DNA of 21,894 nt, from NCBI GenBank assembly GCA_937901285.1, contig CALCHI010000057.1, positions 1 through 21,894 of the forward strand. Reading direction: 5' to 3'. Source of the stretch: UBA8437 sp003445035. Its GTDB lineage: Bacteria; Planctomycetota; Planctomycetia; Planctomycetales; Planctomycetaceae. The notes beneath the pieces were generated by a model, which searched no databases, was not told where the DNA came from, and saw only the letters and a list, made by a program, of their open reading frames with translations. Made by a program: the position numbers and the translations under genes. Below, one piece after another: positions 1-7,063 of the stretch (positions are counted from its first letter, which is position 1; the number at the start of each line of letters is the position of its first letter).

Positions 1-712
1 CCTCCAGGCGCTCAACCGCAAGCTCCTCCGGACCCGTCCGGGTGAACTGGAACTCGAAGCCCGGATCGCCAATTTCGAGCTTGCCGCCCGCATGCAACTT
101 TCGGCCACCGACGCGCTGGATCTCTCGAGCGAAACCAAGGCCACCCACGACATGTACGGGCTCAACAACCCGACGACCAAGTCCTACGGCCGCCGCTGCC
201 TGATGGCACGACGGCTGATCGAACGGGGTGTGCGGTTCGTGCAGTTGTTCATGCGAGGACAACCCTGGGACACACACTCGGCCAACACCAGCGGTCTCAG
301 GAGCGTCTGCGGTCAAACCGACGGGCCAATCGGTGCCCTGCTGACCGATCTCAAACAGCGGGGACTGTTCGACTCGACCCTGATCCAGTGGGGCGGAGAA
401 TTCGGCCGGACTCCTGGAGCCGAACTGCGGGACGGCAACACCGCCAAGGGAAACGAGGGTCGGGACCACCACCCCTACGGCTTCAGCGTCTGGCTGGCCG
501 GTGGCGGTGTTCGTGGCGGACAGGCCTACGGGTCGACCGACGACTTCGGGTACCGTTCCATCGAGAACCGCACCCAGACGGCCAACCTGCACGCAACGAT
601 CCTCCACCAACTGGGCCTCGACCACGAACAGTTGACCTATTCACACAACGGGCGGGACGAACGGTTGACCGACGTGTACGAGGCAAAGGTGATCCAGGAA
701 CTGATTAGATGA
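1..712 (+). CDS. DUF1501 family exported protein, C-terminal part (cut by left window edge)
   Basis: The reading frame is open to the left edge (first full codon at base 2), so 236 C-terminal residues are visible and the methionine at base 92 is internal. The C-terminal hallmarks of DUF1501 (alkaline phosphatase/sulfatase-like superfamily) are present: a RRLIERGVRFVQLF strand, WDTH, GEFGRTP and a GRDHHPYG motif, followed by GGGVRGG and a final NLHATILHQLGLDHE helix. GRDHHP rather than GRDHWG, and the ENR...DLHATIL ending, make it most like the DUF1501 protein at 5526-7022. The missing N-terminus probably carries a Tat signal. The next DUF1501 gene begins 7 bases after the stop, so the two are probably co-transcribed. 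Family assignment is secure; the substrate is unknown. Confidence 0.9.
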   Translation, partial: LQALNRKLLRTRPGELELEARIANFELAARMQLSATDALDLSSETKATHDMYGLNNPTTKSYGRRCLMARRLIERGVRFVQLFMRGQPWDTHSANTSGLRSVCGQTDGPIGALLTDLKQRGLFDSTLIQWGGEFGRTPGAELRDGNTAKGNEGRDHHPYGFSVWLAGGGVRGGQAYGSTDDFGYRSIENRTQTANLHATILHQLGLDHEQLTYSHNGRDERLTDVYEAKVIQELIR

Positions 713-719
713 TCGAGAA

Positions 720-2108
720 ATGCTGAGCCTACTGGACAACGGCCCGACGCTCTGTGACGGTCTCACTCGCCGCGAGTGGATGAGGATCGGCGGAATCGGG
801 CTGGGCGGATTGACCATGCCTCGCCTGGCCGCCGCCCGGACGGCCAACCCGACGGCCATCCCTCCCACCGCCAAGCGGGTCATTCTGGTCGGGCTGACCG
901 GAGGGGCCCCGCAGCACGAGACCTGGGACCCCAAGCCCCAGGCCCCGGCCAACATCCGCGGCGAATTCGGTGCCATCTCCTCGTCGTTGACCGGGCTGCC
1001 CGTCGGCGAGTTGATGCCTCGTACCGCCAGGTGGGCCAACCGCATGGCGGTGCTGCGGGCCGTCGTTACCGGTGACAATTCGCACTCCTCCAGCGGATAC
1101 CAGATGCTGACCGGCGTCCCCCATCAACCGCTCAACCGCGAGAGTGCCCTGCCCAAGCCACCCAACAACTGGCCGTGTCTTGGAGGAATGGTTCGTGCCC
1201 TGAAACAGGAAACCGGCCAGTTGCCAGCAGCCGTCACGCTGCCCGAGCACATCTGGAACGACGGCAACTTCCCCTGGCCTGGACAGGATGCCGGATTCCT
1301 CGGACGTCGACACGACCCTTGGTTGATCCATTGCCAGCCCCAGGACAACACCTTCAACGTCCCCGGACTGACACTCGAAAAGGACATCGCGGGGCTTCGA
1401 CTCGACCGACGCCGCCAGTTGCTCGACCAGTTCGACGCCGCCCGCAACCATCTCGACCGGGCCCCCGCCGTCAGTTCCTACCAGCTCCACGCCCAGCAGG
1501 CTCTTGACCTGCTGACTCGAGGCCGAGCCGGAACGGCGTTCGACATTTCCCAGGAATCGGACAAGACACGGGATCGTTATGGCCGGAGCCGGTACGCCCA
1601 GAGTGTGCTGTTGGCCCGACGACTGGTCGAACGCGGCGTCTCGCTGGTGCAGCTCAACTGGACCCGCATCAAGGGCAAGGAGAACCAGGGCGGCTGGGAC
1701 ACTCATTCGAAGCACTGCGAGTCACTGAAGTCGTTCCTGATGCCAATGATGGACCAGGCATTCACCGCGTTGCTCGAGGACCTGGAGCAACGGGGACTGC
1801 TCGACGAAACGCTGGTTGTGTGGCAGGGGGAATTCGGTCACACGCCCAAGATCAATGCCAAGGCCGGGCGAGACCACTGGGGCAACTGCTTCTCGGTCGC
1901 GATGGCCGGAGGAGGGATCCGCAGGGGCGTCGTACACGGTTCCAGCGACAAGCACGCGGCATTTCCTGTCGATGGAGTCGTCCGGCCGCGAGACATCATC
2001 TCGACCGTCTTCCACTGCCTGGGCTACAGCCCCGAAACCGTCATCCACGATCCGCTCGATCGTCCGATCCCGATCAGCCGAGGCCGCGTGATCCATGAGA
2101 TCCTCTAG
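720..2108 (+). CDS. DUF1501 family Tat-exported protein
   Basis: 462 residues, full length for DUF1501. The N-terminus has a Tat-like leader: TRREWMR at residues 16-22, then a glycine/leucine hydrophobic stretch ending near LAAA. The mature part opens with a GGAPQHETWDPKP motif, where relatives have GGPSQ.DxWDPKP. Near the C-terminus it has GEFGHTP (370-376) and GRDHWG (383-388), placed where metal and active-site residues lie in the alkaline phosphatase/sulfatase-like fold. Histidine replaces the arginine of GEFGRTP seen in most of the other copies here. The gene starts 7 bases after another DUF1501 gene with only a weak Shine-Dalgarno, so translation may be coupled. Enzymatic activity is inferred from the fold only. 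Confidence 0.92.
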   Translation: MLSLLDNGPTLCDGLTRREWMRIGGIGLGGLTMPRLAAARTANPTAIPPTAKRVILVGLTGGAPQHETWDPKPQAPANIRGEFGAISSSLTGLPVGELMPRTARWANRMAVLRAVVTGDNSHSSSGYQMLTGVPHQPLNRESALPKPPNNWPCLGGMVRALKQETGQLPAAVTLPEHIWNDGNFPWPGQDAGFLGRRHDPWLIHCQPQDNTFNVPGLTLEKDIAGLRLDRRRQLLDQFDAARNHLDRAPAVSSYQLHAQQALDLLTRGRAGTAFDISQESDKTRDRYGRSRYAQSVLLARRLVERGVSLVQLNWTRIKGKENQGGWDTHSKHCESLKSFLMPMMDQAFTALLEDLEQRGLLDETLVVWQGEFGHTPKINAKAGRDHWGNCFSVAMAGGGIRRGVVHGSSDKHAAFPVDGVVRPRDIISTVFHCLGYSPETVIHDPLDRPIPISRGRVIHEIL

Positions 2109-2285
2109 CGATTTCCCGGCGTTTCCGCGGACAGCCAATACTGTTGCCCTTCACAACCGAATGCAACCTGCTAGCCTCGAGTCGATGCGGATATTTTCTG
2201 ATCCGCCGCAGAACGGGCTTCAAATGACTCGGTAACGAGAATTTCTCGATGGAATCCGCTACCATCCTGATGGTCGATTTCTTGC

Positions 2286-2564
2286 GTGAGTTTGACGACG
2301 ACACGGTATTTTGTTTCAAGGAGTGAAACCATCGCACGCAATCGGAATACGTTTGCCAAACGGCAACGGGAAATGGAAAAGAAGGCGAAAGCCGAGGCCA
2401 AGAGACAGCGTCGATTGAGGCGAAAACAGGGACTCGAGGACCCGGCCACAGCCAATCTGGATCCCGCCGACATCGATTCGGAAGCAACAGACGAAACAGA
2501 CGAGTTTGATGACGCGGACGAAGACACCGGCTTCTCGTTGGACTCCGGACGTCTTCCCCACTAA
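2286..2564 (+). CDS. Small hypothetical protein, basic N-half and acidic C-half
   Basis: Conserved-looking small protein upstream of a cold-shock gene. The core starts ARNRNTFAKRQREMEKK and continues with a run of K, R, A and E (probable charged helix, nucleic-acid-binding in character), then a C-terminal D/E-rich tail. I recall similar small K/R-rich proteins in planctomycetes but cannot name a family. The coordinates use the only conventional start of the open frame (GTG at 2286), which has no Shine-Dalgarno. A perfect AAGGAG at 2318-2323 sits 7 bases before an ATC codon at 2331, immediately before ARNRNTF. I think translation really starts at 2331 (77 residues) on a non-canonical AUC. A terminator-like hairpin follows 18 bases after the stop. 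The function is unknown; regulatory linkage to the cold-shock protein is inference. Confidence 0.65.
   Translation: MSLTTTRYFVSRSETIARNRNTFAKRQREMEKKAKAEAKRQRRLRRKQGLEDPATANLDPADIDSEATDETDEFDDADEDTGFSLDSGRLPH
2318..2323 (+). promoter_or_regulatory. Shine-Dalgarno AAGGAG in front of an ATC codon
   Basis: AAGGAG matches the anti-Shine-Dalgarno perfectly and is followed by a 7-base spacer and then ATC at 2331. No ATG, GTG or TTG lies in frame at a useful distance downstream. This is the main argument for an AUC initiation codon in the small protein gene. It could instead be a chance internal purine run, or ATC could be a base error for ATG. Confidence 0.5.
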
Positions 2565-2582
2565 AACAAAATCACCTACGCA

Positions 2583-2635
2583 GGTCATCCAGGGCGAGTG
2601 AAGCGTTCACACCCAGACGATGACCAACTTTTTTT
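2583..2635 (+). terminator. Intrinsic terminator or attenuator hairpin in the csp leader
   Basis: Nested stems can be read directly: GGTCATC (2583-2589) with GATGACC (2619-2625), GGG (2592-2594) with CCC (2612-2614), and GTGAA (2598-2602) with TTCAC (2606-2610) around a GCG loop. Three bases later comes a run of seven T (2629-2635). This is the classic form of a Rho-independent terminator. It lies 18 bases after the small-protein stop and its T-run ends 21 bases before the cold-shock ATG. That leaves no room for a normal promoter, so csp transcription probably reads through it. Confidence 0.65.
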
Positions 2636-2656
2636 CCTGAGAATTGGACGAGACTG

Positions 2657-2854
2657 ATGGCAGAAGGCACGATCAAGAGGCTCACGGACAAGGGATTCGG
2701 ATTTATTGAGGACGGCTCAGGCACCGACGTGTTTTTCCACATGTCGTCGGTCGAAGGCACGCAGTACGACGACCTTCAGGAAGGTCAACAGGTTTCGTAC
2801 AACGTCGGAACGGGCCCGAAGGGTCCGCGTGCCGAAAACGTCCGCTTGGTCTGA
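2657..2854 (+). CDS. csp: Cold-shock domain protein (CspA family)
   Basis: 65 residues, the usual length for a single cold-shock domain. It has the RNP1-like motif KGFGFIEDG (about residues 12-20) and the RNP2-like motif DVFFHMSSV (about 24-32), both of which bind single-stranded RNA or DNA through aromatic residues. Family members act as RNA chaperones that melt secondary structure, and some act as transcription antiterminators. The ATG is preceded by GGA at 2646-2648 with 8-base spacing. The gene follows the small K/R-rich protein gene and lies directly behind a terminator-like hairpin, which suggests autoregulated antitermination or a temperature-sensitive leader. It converges on the oxidoreductase gene with 47 bases between the stops. 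Confidence 0.95.
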   Translation: MAEGTIKRLTDKGFGFIEDGSGTDVFFHMSSVEGTQYDDLQEGQQVSYNVGTGPKGPRAENVRLV

Positions 2855-2901
2855 GCGGCGATCTGAGCGAACCAGTTGATGCAGCGGAACGGCCGGTCCT
2901 G

Positions 2902-3909
2902 TCAATGCGACGGACCCGCCGCTGCGGTCAGCCGGTTCATCCACTGCTGCACCTGGATGGCGTCGGCGAAGGTGGCTCCCATCGGGATCGCCTGCTCGCC
3001 GCGAGCCACCCGGCAGAGGCAGCGCAGTTCTTCGGCCAGCATCCCCGTGGCTCCCTCGGGGTCGGTGCGAATTTCGAGAGCCATCGGCCATTCGGCCTGT
3101 TCGCCCCAGACCTCCAGAGGTCGCGGGTTGGCCTCCGCCCGCGCTGCCCAGCCCTCGCCGAAGACCTCCATGCGATCGATCCCCCGAGGCGGCATGCCGA
3201 CGGGTGTGAGATACGACGCCGAGAGCGACACCAGTGGTCCGTTTTCCCAACTCAGTTGGGCCAGCGCCAGGTCGATCTCCCCGCCCGAGGTGCGGTGAAA
3301 CTGACACGACACTTCACTCGGCTCGGCACGGTCGACCAGAACCTGCACCATGTACAGATCGTGCACCATCGCCGCATGCAGAGGATTCTCACCGGCGAAA
3401 TCCTTGACGATCGACGCCGGTCGGTGACGTACGCAATCGATGTGCGCGATGCGACCGCGGACAGACGCCTCATTGCGAATCTGCCGGAATTCGCTGTTGA
3501 ACAGCAGGATGTGTCCGATCATCAGCCTGGCCGATCCCTCGGCCACGATTGGCTCCAGTGACAGCGCCTCCTCCAGGTCCTCGGAGATCGGCTTTTCCAG
3601 CAGCACCGTCTTACCCGCCTCGAGCAATCGCCTGGTGATCGGTACGTGCGAGGCCGTCGTCGAAGCCACCACCCACGCTTCAGCCTCGCATTCGGAAAGC
3701 GCCAACTCGAGATCGATCCAGCCGGGTACGTCCGGCAGTTCCTCCTGCAGGGCCTCAACGCTTTCGGAACGCCGGGCCACCATCCCGACCAGTTCGGCCT
3801 CAGCCAGGCCGGCAACCGTCAGAGAATGAAGACGCCCGAAGCGTCCCAGTCCCACCACGGCAACCTTCACCCGAGTCCCGTCTGCTGTCGCCATGTCGCT
3901 CGCCCCCAT
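2902..3909 (-). CDS. Gfo/Idh/MocA family NAD(P)-dependent oxidoreductase
   Basis: 335 residues. The N-terminal Rossmann fold is shown by VAVVGLGRFGRLHS (about residues 16-29), and the family EKP signature by LLEKPIS (103-109), whose lysine is normally catalytic. IGHILLFN (131-138) resembles the VGHxxRFNP segment of UDP-amino-sugar 3-dehydrogenase-like members, and MVHDLYM (181-187) supplies the family's active-site His-Asp region. No signal peptide, so it is likely a cytoplasmic sugar or amino-sugar oxidoreductase; the substrate cannot be named. Two starts are possible: ATG at 3909, or ATG at 3894, which has a GGGGGCG run upstream and begins closer to the Rossmann strand. No obvious operon partner; the flanking genes are convergent (csp) and divergent (DUF1501). 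Confidence 0.9.
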   Translation of the reverse strand: MGASDMATADGTRVKVAVVGLGRFGRLHSLTVAGLAEAELVGMVARRSESVEALQEELPDVPGWIDLELALSECEAEAWVVASTTASHVPITRRLLEAGKTVLLEKPISEDLEEALSLEPIVAEGSARLMIGHILLFNSEFRQIRNEASVRGRIAHIDCVRHRPASIVKDFAGENPLHAAMVHDLYMVQVLVDRAEPSEVSCQFHRTSGGEIDLALAQLSWENGPLVSLSASYLTPVGMPPRGIDRMEVFGEGWAARAEANPRPLEVWGEQAEWPMALEIRTDPEGATGMLAEELRCLCRVARGEQAIPMGATFADAIQVQQWMNRLTAAAGPSH

Positions 3910-3992
3910 TCGCCCTGGTTGAACATCTCGTTGAATTGCCGGAGATTCTCACTCGTCGACGGCCCGCAGGCAACGCCAGCAGCCTCAGCAAG

Positions 3993-4009
3993 TTTTGGGC
4001 GGTCCAAAA
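3993..4009. repeat. Short inverted repeat TTTTGG-5-CCAAAA
   Basis: A perfect 6-base inverted repeat around GCGGT in the 236-base divergent intergenic region between the oxidoreductase and the DUF1501 gene. It is symmetric enough to be an operator half-site pair or a weak hairpin. It does not sit downstream of any gene on either strand, so it is not a terminator. No regulator can be named. Confidence 0.35.
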
Positions 4010-4050
4010 TCCCCTCAAAACATCACCACATCGCTGTTCTCCAGTCTCAC

Positions 4051-4125
4051 GTTCCACCTTTACCACGCCCGATGGAACACGTAGACTCGATCATCGCGCA
4101 AGTCACCTTTGATCCAAGTGTTCCA
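4051..4125 (+). promoter_or_regulatory. Alternating GTTCCA / TGGAAC repeats upstream of the DUF1501 gene
   Basis: GTTCCA occurs at 4051-4056, its complement within TGGAACAC at 4073-4080, and GTGTTCCA at 4118-4125. The middle copy can pair with either flank (6 bases or 8 bases), giving two mutually exclusive stems, the second ending 20 bases before the ATG at 4146. Alternatively the three are half-sites for a dimeric regulator. Seen in sequence; function is inference. Confidence 0.3.
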
Positions 4126-4145
4126 CGGATGGGCGCTCCGAACAA

Positions 4146-5519
4146 ATGACACACCAGTCTCGACGACATTTTCTTGAAGGGACGCTCTCAGCCGGTACGG
4201 CCGGACTGGGGATGCCCGAGTTGTTGAGACTGCAGGCGGCGTCGGGCAAGCAGCCCCCGTCAGACACCGCGGTGATCCAGATCTGGCTCGGTGGTGGCCA
4301 CAGTCAGTTCGAGACATTCGATCCCAAGCCCGAGGCGCCGGCCGAGTACCGCGGCCCCTACGGAGTGATTCCGACCAGGCACTCCGGCATCTCGTTCTGC
4401 GAGAAGCTGCCACGGACCGCGCAGGTGATCGACAAGGCCGCGCTGATCCGCTCGATCACTCACACCACCAACGGTCACTATGTCGCCGCCCACTGGCTTT
4501 CGACCGGCTACCCCGGCAACATCAGCCCGCCGACTCACCCCTCCTCGGGATCGATTGTCAGCCACTTCCGCGGTGCCAACGACGCCGGACTGCCTCCCTA
4601 CGTCCTGCTCTCGCACGAACAGACTCGCAACCCGGTGATCGGGGCGGTGATGGGCACCGGTTACCTGGGAGTCCAGCACGCGCCGTTCACCGTGTTGCAG
4701 GACCCCTATCGCGACGGATTCAAGCCCGAGAAGGTGGCCGAGGCGACGTCGAACCTGACGTTGGCCAACGACTTGACGATCGACCGCGTCGGTGACCGAC
4801 GCAGCCTTCTGAAACAACTTGACCGCTTCGCCCGCAACGCCGATGCCAGCCGGCAGATGGAAGGCATCGACAAGTTCACCGTTGCCGCTCTGGACATGGT
4901 CACCAGTGGACGAGCTCGCGCGGCATTCGACCTGTCCCGCGAACCCGACCACGTCCGCAAGTTGTACGGCCCGCATCGCTGGGGCCAGATGGCGTTGCTG
5001 GCCCGTCGGCTGGTCGAATCGGGAGTGACTTTCGTCACGATCAACACCGCCCCCGATTCCCTCTGCTGGGACTGGCACCTCAACATCGTCGACGACAAGC
5101 GTCCCGCCGATGGTTCGGACGGTCCGTCCCGCGGCATGGAGCACCACGGCCCGCCCCTGGATCAGATGGTCAGTGCCCTGCTCACCGACATCTACCAGCG
5201 CGGCATCGACAAGAAGGTGATGCTGGTCGTCTGGGGCGAATTCGGGCGGACCCCGCGAGTCAACAAGACCGGTGGTCGCGACCACTGGGGCGCCCTGATG
5301 AGCATCCTGGTGGCCGGCGGCGGCCTGAAAGTCGGCCAGGTGATCGGTGCCTCCAACTCGAAGGGCGAAATGCCCTCCGAGCGGCCGATCCATCCCACCG
5401 ACGTGCTGGCGACGATGTACCGCCACCTGGGGATCGATCTGAGCGGCGAGACGATCAACAACGCCGGCCGGCCGATCCCCCTGCTGCCCAGCGGCCGCCC
5501 GATCGCCGAGTTGATCTGA
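4146..5519 (+). CDS. DUF1501 family Tat-exported protein (solitary)
   Basis: 457 residues. A short Tat-type leader begins SRRHFLEG (residues 5-12), with a glycine-rich hydrophobic stretch to about residue 30. The core starts with IWLGGGHSQFETFDPKPEAP, and the C-terminal motifs are GEFGRTP (364-370) and GRDHWG (377-382), typical of DUF1501 in the alkaline phosphatase/sulfatase-like superfamily. The repeated WDWH...NIVDD segment near residue 320 replaces the usual WDTH. Unlike the other copies it has no adjacent DUF1549/DUF1553 partner on its strand. Its stop is 6 bases from the stop of the convergent DUF1501 gene, with only a 4-base hairpin (GCCT-CTCT-AGGC) between. Role unknown. Confidence 0.92.
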   Translation: MTHQSRRHFLEGTLSAGTAGLGMPELLRLQAASGKQPPSDTAVIQIWLGGGHSQFETFDPKPEAPAEYRGPYGVIPTRHSGISFCEKLPRTAQVIDKAALIRSITHTTNGHYVAAHWLSTGYPGNISPPTHPSSGSIVSHFRGANDAGLPPYVLLSHEQTRNPVIGAVMGTGYLGVQHAPFTVLQDPYRDGFKPEKVAEATSNLTLANDLTIDRVGDRRSLLKQLDRFARNADASRQMEGIDKFTVAALDMVTSGRARAAFDLSREPDHVRKLYGPHRWGQMALLARRLVESGVTFVTINTAPDSLCWDWHLNIVDDKRPADGSDGPSRGMEHHGPPLDQMVSALLTDIYQRGIDKKVMLVVWGEFGRTPRVNKTGGRDHWGALMSILVAGGGLKVGQVIGASNSKGEMPSERPIHPTDVLATMYRHLGIDLSGETINNAGRPIPLLPSGRPIAELI

Positions 5520-5525
5520 GCCTCT

Positions 5526-7022
5526 CTAGGCGATCACGTCGCGGATGACCCGGCCCGCGACGTCGGTCAACCGGAAATCGCGACCGTTGTAGCTGTACGT
5601 CAGCAGTTCGTGATCCAGTCCCAGCAGGTGCAGGATCGTGGCGTGCAGGTCATTGATGTGCACACGGTTCTCAGCAGCCCGGAAACCGACGTCATCCGAA
5701 GCCCCGTAGGTTGTGCCGCCCCGGATCCCGCCTCCGGCCATCCAGGCCGTCAGGCAGTGTGGGTTGTGATCGCGACCGGGCTTCTTGCCCGTCTGGGCCA
5801 CGGGCAACCGACCGAACTCACCACACCACACCACCAGTGTCTCGTCGAGCAAGCCCCGCTGGGCCAGGTCCGCCAGCAGCCCGGCCACCGGACGATCGGT
5901 CTCACCGGCAAACTGCGAGTGGTTTCCCCGGATGTCGCTGTGCCCGTCCCAGCTCCGCTGATTCTCGTTCCCGCCGGAATACAGTTGCACGAATCTCACG
6001 CCTCGCTCGACCAGTCGCCGAGCCACCAGGCACTGGCGGGCGAAGTGATCGCACCGCTTGTCACCGATGCCATACAGGCCCTGCACCTGTTTGGTCTCGG
6101 TCTCGATCGCCAACGCCTCGGGAGCCGCCGACTGCATTCGATAGGCCAGCTCGAAACTCTGAATCCTCGACGCCAGTTCACCGCCGGCCGCAAGCGATCC
6201 GTCTCCGAGCGTGTTGAGTTGCCTCAGCAGGTTCAACTGGTTGCGTTGCGAGAGATCGGTCATCAGAGGGGGGCGTTGGAGATTGTCGATCGGAGCCCCC
6301 TGGGGCCGCAGGTGTGTCCCCTGGAACACTCCGGGCAGGAACCCCGCGCTCCAGTTTGCCGCGTGCCCCTTGGGCAATCCCCGACCCTTCGGGTCACTCA
6401 TCACCACGAACGCCGGCAGATCCTGGCTGCTGCTGCCCAGCCCGTAGGTGACCCACGACCCCACGCACGGCAGTCCCATCCGAGGCATGCCACAGTTCAT
6501 CATGAACAGAGCCGGCGAGTGGTTGTTCGACTCGGTGTGAACAGAATGCACAAACGCCATCCGGTCGACGTGATCCCCCAGGTGCGGAAAGATCGATGAG
6601 ATCCGCTTGCCACATTCTCCCCGAGCGTGGAAGGGAAATGGCGACGCCATCAGGTTGCCCACCGAGTTCCGGAAAAACCCCGTGGTGTTGTCGAACTTGG
6701 GGTCGAATGTCTTGATCGACATCCCGTCGCGGCGGACAAGCCCGGGCTTGAAGTCCCAGGTGTCGACCTGGCTGGGGCCACCGTTGACGAAAATCCAGAT
6801 CACCTGACGGGCACGACCGGGGAAGTGAGTCTGCTGAGGAGCCAACGGGGCCAGCCCCCGTCGGCCCAAACCGGATGCCGCCCGTGCCTCCGGGCCCAGC
6901 AGCCCTTCGGAATGGAGGAGGCCCGAGAGCCCGACCACGCCGAAACCGGCACCGGCCCGCGCCAGGATGTGGCGACGCGACAGCAGCGCGGCCGCCTTGC
7001 GGTCGTCGGTGACAGGTTCCAT
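5526..7022 (-). CDS. DUF1501 family Tat-exported protein, partner of the DUF1549/DUF1553 gene
   Basis: 498 residues. The Tat leader contains SRRHIL at residues 15-20 followed by a glycine/leucine-rich stretch. The mature protein has IFVNGGPSQVDTWDFKP, then MASPFPFHARGECGKRIS, which is characteristic of the long DUF1501 subtype, and near the C-terminus GEFGRLP (401-407) and GRDHNPH (416-422). Leucine replaces threonine in GEFGRTP, and HNPH replaces HWG. The ATG at 7022 has AAGGAG 6 bases upstream (7029-7034), so the start is well supported. It lies 41 bases downstream of the DUF1549/DUF1553 gene and forms the standard planctomycete pair. The export route is inferred from the leader; the substrate is unknown. 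Confidence 0.93.
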   Translation of the reverse strand: MEPVTDDRKAAALLSRRHILARAGAGFGVVGLSGLLHSEGLLGPEARAASGLGRRGLAPLAPQQTHFPGRARQVIWIFVNGGPSQVDTWDFKPGLVRRDGMSIKTFDPKFDNTTGFFRNSVGNLMASPFPFHARGECGKRISSIFPHLGDHVDRMAFVHSVHTESNNHSPALFMMNCGMPRMGLPCVGSWVTYGLGSSSQDLPAFVVMSDPKGRGLPKGHAANWSAGFLPGVFQGTHLRPQGAPIDNLQRPPLMTDLSQRNQLNLLRQLNTLGDGSLAAGGELASRIQSFELAYRMQSAAPEALAIETETKQVQGLYGIGDKRCDHFARQCLVARRLVERGVRFVQLYSGGNENQRSWDGHSDIRGNHSQFAGETDRPVAGLLADLAQRGLLDETLVVWCGEFGRLPVAQTGKKPGRDHNPHCLTAWMAGGGIRGGTTYGASDDVGFRAAENRVHINDLHATILHLLGLDHELLTYSYNGRDFRLTDVAGRVIRDVIA

Positions 7023-7063
7023 CGGATGCTCCTTGCAAACCGTCGACTGGACAGCCGGCGATC

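Noticed and set aside
729..1715. 328-codon open frame on the minus strand opposite the DUF1501 gene
   Set aside because: No family motif, and it is fully antisense to a well supported gene; long antisense frames are common in high-GC codon-biased DNA. The same applies to 4260-5426, 7991-8947, 5610-6599, 9607-10302 and 20140-21276.
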